From: Rhodospirillaceae bacterium
Lineage (GTDB): Bacteria > Pseudomonadota > Alphaproteobacteria > Bin65
Length of the DNA stretch: 57,761 nucleotides
Assembly: GCA_028819475.1 (NCBI GenBank)
Contig: JAPPLJ010000032.1
Location: 1-57,761 of the forward strand
Direction of reading: 5' to 3'
Position 1 is the first letter of the stretch. The number at the start of each line of letters is the position of its first letter. This document shows, piece by piece, positions 44,679-54,346 of the stretch. Under the pieces are notes generated by a model. The model did no database searches. It was not told where the DNA came from and worked only from the letters and a program-made list of their open reading frames with translations. The position numbers were made by a program, and so were the translations under genes.

Positions 44679-45677
44679 ATGCAGATTGCGACACCTTTGC
44701 GCCCATTCGGATTGCGGTTTTCGGAATGGGGACAGGCCTGTCTGAGCCTCGCCGGCATCGGTGCAATCGCACTCGCAACGCCGGCCCAGGCCCAGAGCGT
44801 CGGCATCGGCACGACCAAGGGCGGCGCCACGGCACAGGTCACGGCCGCCATTGCCAAGGTCGTTTCCGCCCATGCCGGCCTGCAGATGCGCCCGCAGCCC
44901 TACGCCAACACCTCGCAATACATCCCGGTCGTCAACAGCGGCAAATTGGAGTTCGCGGCGTCGAACATCTTCCAGCTTACCTTCGCGCTCAACGGCACCG
45001 GTATGTCGGAGGGCCGGCCGAACCCGAACCTGCGCATGGTCGCGACCCTGATGCCCTTCCGTGTCGCCTATTTCGTCAGCGAGAAATCCGGCATCGGGAG
45101 CTTCGCCGGACTCAAGGGCAAGCGTCTGCCCGGCTTCAAGCAGCGGGCTCTGGGCACCTATCTTCTGCTCGGCACGGCCGCCAACCTCAATGTCAGCACC
45201 GTCGGCTGGAATTTCGTCCAGGTGCCCAATTTCCCGCGCATGTGGGACGGCTTCAAGCGCGGCACGCTGGATGCAGCGATCGCCGCCGTGGGCTCCAAAC
45301 CGACCCGGGACATGAAGGCGGCGCGCGGCGCGCTGCGCATTCTGCCGATCAACGACGACCGCGATTCGGTTGCCCGGATGCGCCGGCACCTTCCGCAGTC
45401 CTACGTCATGACGATGAAGGCCAATCCGAAGCTGCCCGGCCTGAGCGGCGACGTGAAGATCATGGCCTTCGACTACACGCTGTGGGCGCACAAGGACGTC
45501 CAGGACGATACCGTCTACCGGGTGGCGCGGACGATGCACGAGCGGGCCGACGACCTGCGCGCTGCGGCACCGCTGTGGCGCAGCTTCAAGGCGGCAGGCA
45601 TGGCGAAAAAGGTCGACATCGACTATCACCCCGGCGCCATCCGCTTCTATCGCGAAAAGGGGATTTGGCGGCAGTAG
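44679..45677 (+). CDS. TAXI family TRAP transporter solute receptor
   Basis: A 332-aa periplasmic binding protein with a signal peptide (LAGIGAIALATPAQAQ, cleavage after AQA) followed by the TAXI start SVGIGTTKGGATAQVTAAIA and IPVVNSGKLEFAAS. It delivers a carboxylate-type ligand to the fused permease encoded 50 bp downstream. The start has an AGGA site 8 bases upstream. The specific ligand is unknown. Confidence 0.9.
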   Translation: MQIATPLRPFGLRFSEWGQACLSLAGIGAIALATPAQAQSVGIGTTKGGATAQVTAAIAKVVSAHAGLQMRPQPYANTSQYIPVVNSGKLEFAASNIFQLTFALNGTGMSEGRPNPNLRMVATLMPFRVAYFVSEKSGIGSFAGLKGKRLPGFKQRALGTYLLLGTAANLNVSTVGWNFVQVPNFPRMWDGFKRGTLDAAIAAVGSKPTRDMKAARGALRILPINDDRDSVARMRRHLPQSYVMTMKANPKLPGLSGDVKIMAFDYTLWAHKDVQDDTVYRVARTMHERADDLRAAAPLWRSFKAAGMAKKVDIDYHPGAIRFYREKGIWRQ

Positions 45678-45727
45678 GCGCCTGACAGCCGGCTGCCGCA
45701 GGACGCCGTCCGGAATCCGTTCCGGAG

Positions 45728-47680
45728 ATGCGCCCCGGCGGCGACGCCCGGTCCCCGGATGAAGCCGCCGGCGCCGTATTGCGGGACGCGCCCGCCACCC
45801 GGCATTTCTGCGCGTTCCTGGCTGCGCTGATCACGGCCCTGGCGGTCGCCTGGGCCGCCGACCTGCCGCGCCTCGCCGGCCTGTCCTCGCTCTATACCGA
45901 GCAGATGATCGCCGTCGTCCTCGGCGCGGCGAACGCGCTGATCTTCCTGCGGCGGCCGTTCCGCCGCGGGCGCGCCCGGCCGACGGCGCCGCTCGCCGAC
46001 CGGGCGATCGCCATCGCCAGCCTCGCCGCCGGCCTGTGGCTCGCCGTCCGCTTCCCGGTGCTCACCGAAGACGCATTCTATTATCCCGACGAAGTGCTGG
46101 TCATCGGCCTGGTGCTGGTGCCGCTGACCGTCGAGGCCCTGCGCCGGGCCACCGGCGTTAGCCTGCTGCTCGTGGTCGCGGTCTTCATCCTGTACGGCCT
46201 GTACGGCGATATCTTCGAGGGCAAGCTGCAGGCCCGCACCATGACCGCGGCCGAGATGGTCCGCTATGTCGGCCTCGATTCGACGGCGATGCTGGGCCGG
46301 CCGATCGTCATCGGCGTGACCATCGTCACCGTGTTCGTGCTGCTCGGCCGGTTGCTGCTGCTGTCGGGCGGTTCGGATTTCTTCACCGACATCGCCGCGG
46401 CGCTGATGGGGCGGAGCCGCGGCGGTTCGGCCAAGATCGCCGTCACCGCCTCGGCCATGTTCGGCTCGATCTCCGGCAGCGCGGTCTCCAACGTCGCCTC
46501 GACCGGAGTCATCACCATCCCGCTGATGCAGCGCGGCGGCTACAGCGCGCGCGCGGCCGGCGCCATCGAGGCCGTGGCCTCGACCGGTGGCCAGCTCACG
46601 CCGCCGATCATGGGCGCGGCGGCCTTCCTGATGGCCGAATTCCTGCAGGCGCCGTACCAGGACATCGTGCTGGCGGCGATCCTCCCCGCGCTGCTGTTCT
46701 ACGTCGCCCTGTTCGTCCATACCGACCTCGAGGCGGCGCGCACCGGCGTGAAGGCGCTGGAACCGGAGCAAATCCCGCCGGCGCGCAAGGTGCTGGCCGG
46801 CGGCTGGTTCCTGATCGTGCCCTTTGCTGTGCTGATCGTCGTGCTGTTCAGCCTCAACCAGCCGGCGGAGACCGCCGCGCTGGCGGCGTGCGCCAGCCTG
46901 GCCGCGATTGCGTTGTTCGTCGGCTACGGCGCGCGCCGGCTGACTACGGCGGCGATCCTGACGGCCTTTCGCGATACCGGCTACATGGTCGTCGACATCA
47001 TCGCGATCACGGCCGCGGCGGGCATCATCATCGGCATCCTGGACCGCTCGGGCCTGAGCTTCGGTCTCGGCTTCGTGCTCGTCCAGTTCGGCGAGAACAG
47101 CCTGTTCCTGCTGCTTCTGGTGACCGCCGGCGTGTCGATCCTGCTCGGCATGGGCATGCCGACGACCGGCGTCTATTTCCTGCTCGCCGCGCTCGCCGCC
47201 CCGCCGCTGATCAAGCTCGGGGTCGAGCCGATCGCCGCGCACATGTATGTGCTGTATTTCGGCATGCTTTCCATGATCACGCCGCCGGTCGCGATTGCCG
47301 CCTTTACTGCCGCGAACCTGTCGGGCGCCGGGCCGATGGCGACGGCGCTGAGCGCGGTGCGGTTCGGCTGGCCGGCCTATGTCGTGCCGTTCCTGTTCGT
47401 ACTGTCGCCGACCCTGCTGATGCAGGGCGACGCCGTCTCCGTGCTGCTGGCGGCGGCCACCGCGGTCCTCGGCGTCGCGGCGGTGACGAGCGCGCTGGCG
47501 GGCTACGCGCTGAAGCCGTTGGGCCCGGCCGCGCGCCTCGCGATCGGCGCCGCCGGCCTCGCCCTGCTCCTGCCGCCGGAGGCCTTCGCCGAAGCCGGCT
47601 GGATCAACCTGGCCGGCGCCGCCGTCCTGGCGCTCGGTCTGCTGCTGTCGATCTTGCCGCGCCGAGCGAGCGCCAGCTGA
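45728..47680 (+). CDS. TRAP transporter fused 4TM/12TM permease
   Basis: A 650-aa integral membrane protein with about 16-18 hydrophobic helices, combining the DctQ-like and DctM-like parts as usual in TAXI systems. The DctM signature AMFGSISGSAVSNVASTGVITIPLM lies near residue 250, and LGMGMPTTGVYFLLAALAAPPLI near residue 475. It uses a sodium or proton gradient. Paired with the TAXI receptor just upstream in one operon. Confidence 0.92.
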   Translation: MRPGGDARSPDEAAGAVLRDAPATRHFCAFLAALITALAVAWAADLPRLAGLSSLYTEQMIAVVLGAANALIFLRRPFRRGRARPTAPLADRAIAIASLAAGLWLAVRFPVLTEDAFYYPDEVLVIGLVLVPLTVEALRRATGVSLLLVVAVFILYGLYGDIFEGKLQARTMTAAEMVRYVGLDSTAMLGRPIVIGVTIVTVFVLLGRLLLLSGGSDFFTDIAAALMGRSRGGSAKIAVTASAMFGSISGSAVSNVASTGVITIPLMQRGGYSARAAGAIEAVASTGGQLTPPIMGAAAFLMAEFLQAPYQDIVLAAILPALLFYVALFVHTDLEAARTGVKALEPEQIPPARKVLAGGWFLIVPFAVLIVVLFSLNQPAETAALAACASLAAIALFVGYGARRLTTAAILTAFRDTGYMVVDIIAITAAAGIIIGILDRSGLSFGLGFVLVQFGENSLFLLLLVTAGVSILLGMGMPTTGVYFLLAALAAPPLIKLGVEPIAAHMYVLYFGMLSMITPPVAIAAFTAANLSGAGPMATALSAVRFGWPAYVVPFLFVLSPTLLMQGDAVSVLLAAATAVLGVAAVTSALAGYALKPLGPAARLAIGAAGLALLLPPEAFAEAGWINLAGAAVLALGLLLSILPRRASAS

Positions 47681-47778
47681 CTGCCTTCGGCCACAGACCG
47701 GTACATTTCTTTGCGGTCCTGCGCGCTATGACTCTCGATCCGTCTGCATGTCGCCGCGCTTGACGGGATTCCGCCGCT

Positions 47779-47795
47779 ATATCAGTATCTGATAT
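47779..47795. promoter_or_regulatory. Palindromic operator of parDE
   Basis: ATATCAG-TAT-CTGATAT is a perfect 7-bp dyad 28 bp before parD, followed by a further half-site (TCTGACAT). It overlaps the only AT-rich promoter-like segment and fits autorepression by the antitoxin. Confidence 0.6.
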
Positions 47796-47822
47796 TATCT
47801 GACATAAATTCAGGCCGCAAAC

Positions 47823-48065
47823 ATGCCGAACGTCCACCTTACCAAACCGATGGAATCCTACGTTCACGGCCAGATCGAGTCCGGCGCTTACGCCAACGTG
47901 AGCGAGGTCGTGCGGGCGGGAATCCGGCTTCTGATGGAACGCGACGGCGCGCGCCAGTTCTACGCGCTGAAAGCGGATCTCGAAGCGGCCGTGCGCGAGG
48001 CGGAAGCCGGCGGATTCAGCGACTTCGATCCCGCCGCCTACGAGCCGGAGGCAGGCAGCCGGTAG
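47823..48065 (+). CDS. parD: ParD-family antitoxin
   Basis: An 80-aa protein with the ribbon-helix-helix start MPNVHLTKPMESYVHGQIESG and SEVVRAGIRLLMERD, typical of ParD/CopG-type antitoxins. The acidic C-terminus would wrap the toxin. It is followed 10 bp later by parE, and an upstream palindrome is a likely autoregulatory site. Confidence 0.9.
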   Translation: MPNVHLTKPMESYVHGQIESGAYANVSEVVRAGIRLLMERDGARQFYALKADLEAAVREAEAGGFSDFDPAAYEPEAGSR

Positions 48066-48075
48066 CTGCAACGCG

Positions 48076-48393
48076 ATGACGATCCGGCTGTCCCAGCTTG
48101 CCCAGCACGACCTCGACGATATCCGTCGCTATACCCTCGAAACCTGGGGCCGCAACCAGTGGTTGACCTACTACCGCGGCCTGGTGCGGACCTTCGAATC
48201 GATCGCCGCCGACCCGGACGGCGGACGGGACCGCAGCCTTTTCGCGGCCGGCCTGCGCTCGGTGAATTACCGGCGGCATGTCGTCTTCTTTGCCCGCATT
48301 GCCGCTGCCGGCGGTGAGCCGGTCATCCTGCGCATCGTCCATCAGCGCCGCAACATGCCGGCCCTGACGTATTACGAGGATGTCGGCGACTGA
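48076..48393 (+). CDS. parE: ParE-family toxin
   Basis: A 105-aa RelE/ParE fold toxin: LSQLAQHDLDDIRRYTLETWG at the N-terminus, LRSVNYRRHVVFFAR core strands and RIVHQRRN at the C-terminus. ParE proteins poison DNA gyrase. Second gene of the parDE operon. Confidence 0.9.
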   Translation: MTIRLSQLAQHDLDDIRRYTLETWGRNQWLTYYRGLVRTFESIAADPDGGRDRSLFAAGLRSVNYRRHVVFFARIAAAGGEPVILRIVHQRRNMPALTYYEDVGD

Positions 48394-48468
48394 GACTTCG
48401 CCGCGCCTTGTCGGCGCGACGGGCGTCCCCACCTGCGATCCGATCCCGGCAGCGCATCCCGGCACCGC

Positions 48469-49908
48469 CTAAATCTCCGGCCAATCGACGCCTTCATCCG
48501 CCAGAATTTCGCGCAGTCCGGCGACCAGCCGGGCAAGACCGGCCTCTGTCCCGGCTTCGCAGCGCAACGACAGGGCGGCCTGGGTGTTCGACGCCCGCAG
48601 CAGCCACCAGCCGTCTTCGATCTGCGCGCGGACGCCGTCGATGGCGACGAATTCCGCGGCCTGCGCTTCGAGCCGCGCGCGGACCGCCTCGACGATGGCG
48701 AATTTCCGCGCCTCCTCCACCCCGACACGGATTTCCGGCGTGTTGAAGACGGGCGGCAGGGCGGCGCGGAAGGCCGAGAGCGGCGCCGGATCGCCCGCCA
48801 TGAGGCGGAGCAGGCGCACCGCGGCGTAGAGCGCGTCGTCAAAACCGTAGTAGCGGTCGGCGAAGAACATATGGCCGCTCATCTCGCCGGCCATCGGCGC
48901 GCCGGTTTCCCGCATCCGGTTTCTGATGAGGGAATGGCCGGTCCGGTACATTTCGGGCGCGCCGCCGAGCCGGGCCACCTCGTCGAAAAGGACCCGGCTC
49001 GCCTTGACGTCGGCGATGATCCGCGCGCGCGGCCGGTCGCCGAGCAGGTCGGCGGCGAAGTAGAGCATCGCCTGGTCGGCCCACAGGATCGCGCCGCTGT
49101 CGTCGACGATGCCGATCCGGTCGCCATCGCCGTCGAAGGCGATTCCGACATCCGCACCGTCCCGCGCGACGGCCGCCTGCAGGTCGGCGAGATTGGCCGC
49201 GACCGTGGGATCCGGATGATGGTTCGGAAAGCTGCCGTCGATTTCGGCGTACAGGAGACGATGGGTCCCGGCGAGCCGGCCGGTCAGCCGGGCCGCGATT
49301 TCGCCCGCAGCGCCGTTGCCGCAATCCCACACAACGGTGAGGCGCGACATGTCGGCGCCTTCCAGTTCGGCGACGAGGCGGTCGGTATAGGCCTCCGCGA
49401 TGTCGATCGCGGCGGTCTTTCCGGGCTCCGGAGCAGGTTCGATCCCCGCCGCCGCGGCCCGTCCCAACTCCCTTATCTCGTCGCCGAACACGGGCCGTCC
49501 GCCGCCGCAAACCGGCCCGAACATCATCTTGAAACCGTTGTGGTCGCTTGGATTGTGCGAACCGGTCACCATGACGCCGGCATCGGCGCCGCAATCGTGC
49601 AGGGCGAAATTCAACATCGGCGTCGGGCCGCGCCCGACCGTGAGGACGCTCCGGCCGCTCGCCGTCAGCCCGTCGATCAGGGCGTCGCACAGGGCCGGCG
49701 AACTGCGCCGCCCGTCCCAGCCGACGCAGACGGTCGACCCGCCTTCCCGGCCGACCGACGCGCCGAAGGCGGCGCCCAGGGCGCGCGCATCCGCTGGGAA
49801 CAGCGTCTCTCCGGCGATGCCGCGGACATCGTACTCGCGCAGAATTTCGGGATGGAAAGAATGGCCGGGAAGCCGGCGGCCCGATCCGCCCCTGTGGAGT
49901 CCGGTCAT
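48469..49908 (-). CDS. Phosphomannomutase/phosphoglucomutase
   Basis: A 479-aa phosphohexomutase. The phosphoserine loop is VMVTGSHNPSDHNGFKM, the Mg-binding loop AFDGDGDRIGIVDD, the sugar-binding loop GEMSGHMFFADRYYGFDDA, and the C-terminal phosphate-binding loop RASNTQAALSLR. It interconverts hexose 6- and 1-phosphates for nucleotide-sugar and surface polysaccharide synthesis. The ATG at 49908 is used; the frame stays open into the tRNA-Arg gene upstream but that part is not coding. Confidence 0.92.
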   Translation of the reverse strand: MTGLHRGGSGRRLPGHSFHPEILREYDVRGIAGETLFPADARALGAAFGASVGREGGSTVCVGWDGRRSSPALCDALIDGLTASGRSVLTVGRGPTPMLNFALHDCGADAGVMVTGSHNPSDHNGFKMMFGPVCGGGRPVFGDEIRELGRAAAAGIEPAPEPGKTAAIDIAEAYTDRLVAELEGADMSRLTVVWDCGNGAAGEIAARLTGRLAGTHRLLYAEIDGSFPNHHPDPTVAANLADLQAAVARDGADVGIAFDGDGDRIGIVDDSGAILWADQAMLYFAADLLGDRPRARIIADVKASRVLFDEVARLGGAPEMYRTGHSLIRNRMRETGAPMAGEMSGHMFFADRYYGFDDALYAAVRLLRLMAGDPAPLSAFRAALPPVFNTPEIRVGVEEARKFAIVEAVRARLEAQAAEFVAIDGVRAQIEDGWWLLRASNTQAALSLRCEAGTEAGLARLVAGLREILADEGVDWPEI

Positions 49909-49968
49909 GGAATATCCGTGCGGGCAGGGTCCGTCGCGCAGGCCCGTTCCGGGCGAAATTCGAGGGTC

Positions 49969-50044
49969 TGGCGACCCCGGCAGGACTCGAACCTGCGACA
50001 CCAGGATTAGGAATCCTGTGCTCTATCCTCTGAGCTACGGGGCC
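49969..50044 (-). tRNA. tRNA-Arg(CCT)
   Basis: A 76-nt cloverleaf on the minus strand: acceptor GGCCCCG pairs with CGGGGTC, anticodon loop TTCCTAA gives anticodon CCT, T-arm contains GGTTCGAGT, and the CCA end is encoded. It reads AGG. Confidence 0.94.
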
Positions 50045-50132
50045 GCTTCCGGCGGTAAATTGGCGGCCCGGCGGGAACTGTCAACAACCGGCGGCCGTCC
50101 CGCAAGTCCGGGACAACCCGCCGGCTGCGCGA

Positions 50133-50513
50133 TTACCGCGCGCCGCCTCCCGCCGCCTCGAGCAGGGTCGGCTGGCCGGCGCCCCTGGCCTTGCCGGTCC
50201 GGCGCGTGCAGCGGCCTTCGAATTCGGCGCCGTTTTCGATCGACAGGCTTTCGTATTCGACATCGCCGTCGACCCGGGCCGTCTTGCAAAGGGTTGCGAT
50301 CCGCGCCGCGATCCCGCCGGTCACGCGGCCATGCACCATGATCTCCTCCGCGGTGATCTTGCCTTCGACATGGCCGCCCGATCCGACCGTCAGCTTCCGG
50401 ACGGCAACGTCGCCCTGGATCTCGCCCTCGACCATCAGATCGCCTTCCGAAGCGATATTGCCTTCGATCCGCAAGCCGTCGCCGACAAACGACGCATCGG
50501 TATTTTCCGACAT
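50133..50513 (-). CDS. Bactofilin (polymer-forming cytoskeletal protein)
   Basis: A 126-aa bactofilin. After a short N-terminal tail it has the repeating beta-helix pattern: IEGNIASEGDLMVEGEIQGD, GHVEGKITAEEI and ARVDGDVEYESLSIENGAEF, each turn with Gly and hydrophobic residues. Bactofilins polymerise at the membrane without nucleotide and organise cell shape or local wall synthesis. Length is typical. It lies between two tRNA genes on the same strand. Confidence 0.92.
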   Translation of the reverse strand: MSENTDASFVGDGLRIEGNIASEGDLMVEGEIQGDVAVRKLTVGSGGHVEGKITAEEIMVHGRVTGGIAARIATLCKTARVDGDVEYESLSIENGAEFEGRCTRRTGKARGAGQPTLLEAAGGGAR

Positions 50514-50641
50514 TTTCCCGTTCCTTCCTCCCGCCCGGACGTCCGGGTCCGGGCCGGTCCCAGCCTCGCCCGGAATTCCCGGCGTTGCAAGCCGGTTTCG
50601 GCGCGGAACCGCTGACCATTTACCGCGCGGTATCGGACCAA

Positions 50642-50728
50642 TGGTGCCCCCGGGGAGACTCGAACTCCCACGCCGTTGCCGGCAACAGATTTTGAGTCTG
50701 CCGCGTCTGCCAATTCCGCCACAGGGGC
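50642..50728 (-). tRNA. tRNA-Leu(CAA)
   Basis: An 87-nt type II tRNA on the minus strand with a long variable arm, acceptor GCCCCTG paired to CGGGGGC, anticodon loop CTCAAAA giving CAA, T-arm AGTTCGAGT, and an encoded ACCA end. It reads UUG. Confidence 0.94.
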
Positions 50729-50919
50729 CGTCCGGCGCGCCGGAGCGCAAGACCATAGCGCTGCAACCGCCGTTTGCAAGATGCGGGCGCGCCCCGCCGC
50801 AGCGCCGGACCCGACAACGGCAGCCGCCCGGCGGCGGTCCGGCAGCAGCGCCGAAAAGCCGCTGGAACGCGGCGCGGGCGCGACGCATTCTGCCCGGCAG
50901 ACAAAGGCAGGAGCGACAG

Positions 50920-52119
50920 ATGCCGGGCGTGCTGGACGAAATTCGGGTGCTGGACTTCGGACGCTACATCGCGGGGCCCTATGTCGGCGCCCTGCTGGCG
51001 GATTTCGGCGCCGACGTGATCCGGGTCGAGAAGCGCGGCGGCAGCGAGGACCGCTTCGTGCTGCCGCTCACGACCGATGCCGACGGCCGGCCCGGCGAAG
51101 GCGCCCTGTTCCTGCAGATGAACCGCAACAAGCGCTCGGTCACCCTTGACCCGATGAAGCCGGAGGGCCGCGCCGCGCTCGACCGGCTGGTTGCCACGGC
51201 CGATGTCGTCATCGCCAACCTCCCGCCCCAGACCATGGCGCGCATGGGCCTGGATTACGACAGCCTGCGCGCCGTCAAGGCGGACATCATCCTCGCCAAC
51301 CTGTCGTCCTACGGCAAGGACGGGCCGTGGGCGACGCGCCCCGGCTTCGACAGCGTCGGCCAGGCGATGTGCGGCTCGATCTACCTGACGGGCGAGCCGG
51401 GCCGGCCCTGGCGCGCGCCGATCGCCTTCATCGATTTCGGCACGGCCCTGCACGCGGCCTTCGGCGTCGCCATGGCGCTGATCGAGAAGCAGCGCTCCGG
51501 GCGCGGGCAGGAGGTCGTCGGCGCCCTGCTGGCGACCGCCGCCGCCTTCAACGGCTTCCTGCTGACGGAACAGTCCGTCCTGGAACCGGACCGGGGGCCG
51601 ATCGGCAACCGCGCCTTCAACTCCGGCCCGACCGACCTGTTCCAGACCCGGGACGGCTTCATCGTGGTCCACACCGTCGGCAACCCGCTGTTCAAGCGCT
51701 GGGCCGACCTGATGGGCGAGCCGGAATGGCTCGAGGACGAGCGCTTCGCCACCGACGACGCGCGCGGCGACAACGGCGCGGTCCTGTCGCAGCGCATGGC
51801 GGCCTGGTGCGCCGAACGGACCCGCGACGAGGCGCTGGAAGCGCTGGCCGCGGCGCATGTCCCGGCCGGCCCGGTGCTCAAGCCGCAGGAGGCGCTGGAC
51901 CATCCCCAGGTCCGGGCGCTCGGCCTGCTCCATCCGGTCGCCTGGCCCGGCGCCGACCGTCCGGCCATGGTCGCGCAGGCGCCGATCTGGCTGAGCGAGA
52001 CCCCGGCCCTGCCGCCGACGGGCCAGGCAGAGACCGGCCAGCATACGGACGAGGTGCTCGGGGCCATCGGTTACGGCGCGGAGGATCTGGCCGCCCTGCG
52101 CGAGGCGGGCGCGATCTAG
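50920..52119 (+). CDS. CaiB/BaiF family CoA-transferase
   Basis: A 399-aa family III CoA-transferase: IRVLDFGRYIAGPYVGALLADFGADVIRVE at the N-terminus, MNRNKRSVTLD and GFDSVGQAMCGS in the middle, C-terminal VPAGPVLKPQEALDHPQV. The segment LEPD-GPIG-R follows the family pattern. It is the second CaiB paralogue in the window but not closely similar to the one at 26832-28037. Single gene, convergent on the amine oxidase gene; the CoA acceptor is unknown. Confidence 0.9.
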   Translation: MPGVLDEIRVLDFGRYIAGPYVGALLADFGADVIRVEKRGGSEDRFVLPLTTDADGRPGEGALFLQMNRNKRSVTLDPMKPEGRAALDRLVATADVVIANLPPQTMARMGLDYDSLRAVKADIILANLSSYGKDGPWATRPGFDSVGQAMCGSIYLTGEPGRPWRAPIAFIDFGTALHAAFGVAMALIEKQRSGRGQEVVGALLATAAAFNGFLLTEQSVLEPDRGPIGNRAFNSGPTDLFQTRDGFIVVHTVGNPLFKRWADLMGEPEWLEDERFATDDARGDNGAVLSQRMAAWCAERTRDEALEALAAAHVPAGPVLKPQEALDHPQVRALGLLHPVAWPGADRPAMVAQAPIWLSETPALPPTGQAETGQHTDEVLGAIGYGAEDLAALREAGAI

Positions 52120-52152
52120 GCGCCGTTCGGCCGGCCGCGCACGCGCGCCGGT

Positions 52153-53715
52153 TCATCTGGCGGTGAAGCGGGCGTGAATCGCCCCGGCGGCGGCGTGGGC
52201 GGCGAGCAGGGCGCCCTCCTGCCAGCCGGGCAGCGCGGTCACCTGATCGCCGGCGAAATGGAACGGTCCGTCGCCCCGGCGCAGCGCCGCTGCAGCGTCC
52301 GGGTTGCGGCGCGGCCATCCGCCCTTCTGGAAGGGAACCTTGAGCCAGGCGCGGCTGATCCCGCACTCCATCTCGCCGGCGTATCCCGGATGCAGAGGCG
52401 CGCCTTCCGCCAGCGCCGCCCGCAGGCGTTCCGGCGCGGACAGTGCGGAATAGCGTAACCCCGGCTTCCGGCTCCAGATATAGGCGCCGACCAGCACGCC
52501 CTTGGGCCGCTGGTAGCCGTTGCACGGATACCAGACCTGGGTGATGTCGTTGTCGGTCCAGGAAATGCCGCCGTAGATCGCCGCATCCTCCTCCCAGAAC
52601 CGCCGCTTCGCCTGGAAGGCGACCTTTACCGCTTCGACGAAGTCGAGGGAGCCGAGCGCCGCCCGGGTGCCGGGCGAAAAGTCGTTCGGGATGTCCTTCA
52701 GAACCGGCGCGGGGATGGTGCAGATGGCATAGTCGGCCAGGACGGCCCGCTCGGCGCCATCGGGGCCGTGCCAGACGATCCGGACCCCGTCGCCCTGCCG
52801 GCGGATCTGTTCGACGATGCATCCGTAGCGCACGAGGCCGCCGACGCGCTGCGTAAAGGCCCGGACGAGCGCGTCCATGCCGCCGACCGGCTGGAACAGC
52901 GTCGGGTTCTGGTCGAGGAAATGGCTGAAATGGAGCTTGTACTCCCAGAACTCGGCGCCCAGCAGCTCGCCGAAATCCAGCCGCTCCTCGATCTCGCCCG
53001 CCGCCATCCCGGCGTTGACCTGCGCGCCCCGATAGCCGGCCCGGTCCGACCCGGCATAGCTGCGGTCGTCCTTCAGCCCGCCGAAACTCTTGAGCATGGC
53101 GCGCACGCGCTCCTTGTCGTCCGGAGTCAGCTCCGCGTCCAGCGCGCCCCGGTCCACGGCCTTGGCAAGCAGTTCCGCAACATAGCCGCGCATGTCGGTC
53201 AACACCCGCCGGCCGGCGACCGGCCGGCCGCCGAAGCGCTCGCGGTTATGGAAGAAGGCGGCCCGGTTGTCGTTGGTGAAGACTTCGAGATCGATGCCGA
53301 ACGCCTTGCAGTATCCGAGCGCCGTGCGGTGATGGTAGGGAATGCGCGCCGGGCCGAGATTGGCGTAGAGATGGTCCTCCCGGTCGAAGCACACCTCCTG
53401 GCGCATGCCGCGCTCGGTCAGCACATCACCGCCGCGCGCCGTCAGGTTACGGCCGCCGGCGCGCCCCGTCGCTTCCAGCACCGTGCAGTGCCAGCCCGCC
53501 CGCGACATCTCCCACGCCGCCGCGAGGCCCGAGACCCCCGCGCCCAGGATGACGACCCGTCCGCCCTTGCCAGACCCGGGCGGAAGGTCCAGCGCCGCGG
53601 CATGGGCGTCGCCCGGCCCCAGCATGCCGAGTGCATCCATGGTCCGGTAAACTGCCGCCGACCCGGCGGCGGCGGCGACCGAACGCAGCAATGTGCGCCT
53701 GGTGGGAGTATACAC
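52153..53715 (-). CDS. Tat-exported flavin monoamine oxidase family protein
   Basis: A 520-aa FAD amine oxidase. A twin-arginine signal (TRRTLLRSVAAAAGSAAV) starts the protein, then the FAD motif VVILGAGVSGLAAAWEMSRAG with GRAGGRN, and a C-terminal FAD segment DQVTALPGWQEGALLAAHAA. It probably oxidises L-amino acids or amines in the periplasm, giving imine and hydrogen peroxide. GTG 53715 with GGAGGAG 7 bases upstream fixes the start; longer in-frame extensions are not supported. Confidence 0.88.
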   Translation of the reverse strand: MYTPTRRTLLRSVAAAAGSAAVYRTMDALGMLGPGDAHAAALDLPPGSGKGGRVVILGAGVSGLAAAWEMSRAGWHCTVLEATGRAGGRNLTARGGDVLTERGMRQEVCFDREDHLYANLGPARIPYHHRTALGYCKAFGIDLEVFTNDNRAAFFHNRERFGGRPVAGRRVLTDMRGYVAELLAKAVDRGALDAELTPDDKERVRAMLKSFGGLKDDRSYAGSDRAGYRGAQVNAGMAAGEIEERLDFGELLGAEFWEYKLHFSHFLDQNPTLFQPVGGMDALVRAFTQRVGGLVRYGCIVEQIRRQGDGVRIVWHGPDGAERAVLADYAICTIPAPVLKDIPNDFSPGTRAALGSLDFVEAVKVAFQAKRRFWEEDAAIYGGISWTDNDITQVWYPCNGYQRPKGVLVGAYIWSRKPGLRYSALSAPERLRAALAEGAPLHPGYAGEMECGISRAWLKVPFQKGGWPRRNPDAAAALRRGDGPFHFAGDQVTALPGWQEGALLAAHAAAGAIHARFTAR

Positions 53716-53815
53716 GGTGCGTCTCCTCCGCGATTTGCCGCCGCCCGTTCGCCGGACGGAGCGCCAGCGCTGTGCCTGCGTTGACACCAGGCAATTCGGC
53801 CTATCTAAGATTATC

Positions 53816-54337
53816 GTGACGCCGCGCGGCCCGGCAAATCCGTCCACTGGGCCCGACGGCTTGGAGGAAAGCGTCCTGACCTATCCCGGCCGCGATATTC
53901 TTACAGAAATCGGCGACGATCCCGAGAGAATCGCCTTCGAGTTGCGAGATTTTTCGAATTCCGCACGGCTTCTTTCGGAGCAGTGGGAGCGGCTGGCGGA
54001 AAAGCATCCGATGGAATGGGTATGCTTCCATCGCGGCAAAATCTCGGCCCATTCGGAATCTCTCGACGCTCTTATGGAGGAGATGAGAAATCTGGGCATC
54101 CCGTCAGACCGCGCGGTCATCCGATTCATCGACAAAGAGCCGAAAATCCTAATTCTCCGATACTGCGGGGCAGCTTCCACGCCGCGACCGGCCGGCCGTG
54201 GTGGCGCGGGTGCCGGTCTGGCTAAGAGAGACCAAGGACCTTCCACGGAGGCGCGCTTATGGCCATCGGCTACGATTATGAACTCCCAAATCGGCGGATC
54301 CAAATGCTTTGACGAAAGTGAAATGAAACTTAGATAG
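53816..54337 (+). CDS. DUF5678-like protein, start and tail uncertain
   Basis: About 173 aa from a GTG at 53816; upstream in-frame sequence overlaps the divergent amine oxidase start. The part around residues 60-110 (MEWVCFHRGKISAHSESLDAL through IPSDRAVIRFIDKE) resembles DUF5678, small proteins of unknown role that state 'how-to-read' folds of about 50 residues. The last 60 residues are low in pattern and read through the junction toward the AT-rich island, so the original 3' end is probably altered. A TTGACA at 53781 may be its promoter. Confidence 0.5.
   Translation: MTPRGPANPSTGPDGLEESVLTYPGRDILTEIGDDPERIAFELRDFSNSARLLSEQWERLAEKHPMEWVCFHRGKISAHSESLDALMEEMRNLGIPSDRAVIRFIDKEPKILILRYCGAASTPRPAGRGGAGAGLAKRDQGPSTEARLWPSATIMNSQIGGSKCFDESEMKLR
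54259..54312 (+). pseudogene. Truncated gene start (17 codons) at island edge
   Basis: An ATG with an excellent GGAGG site 7 bases upstream opens a frame MAIGYDYELPNRRIQML that stops after 17 codons, just where base composition shifts from GC-rich to AT-rich. It looks like the 5' stump of a gene whose body was replaced by the island. A short functional peptide cannot be excluded. Confidence 0.4.
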
Positions 54338-54346
54338 GTATCTTCT

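Noticed and set aside
50191..50919. N-terminal extension of the CaiB gene across bactofilin and tRNA-Leu
   Set aside because: The segment is antisense to bactofilin and the tRNA; the family-typical start is at 50920.
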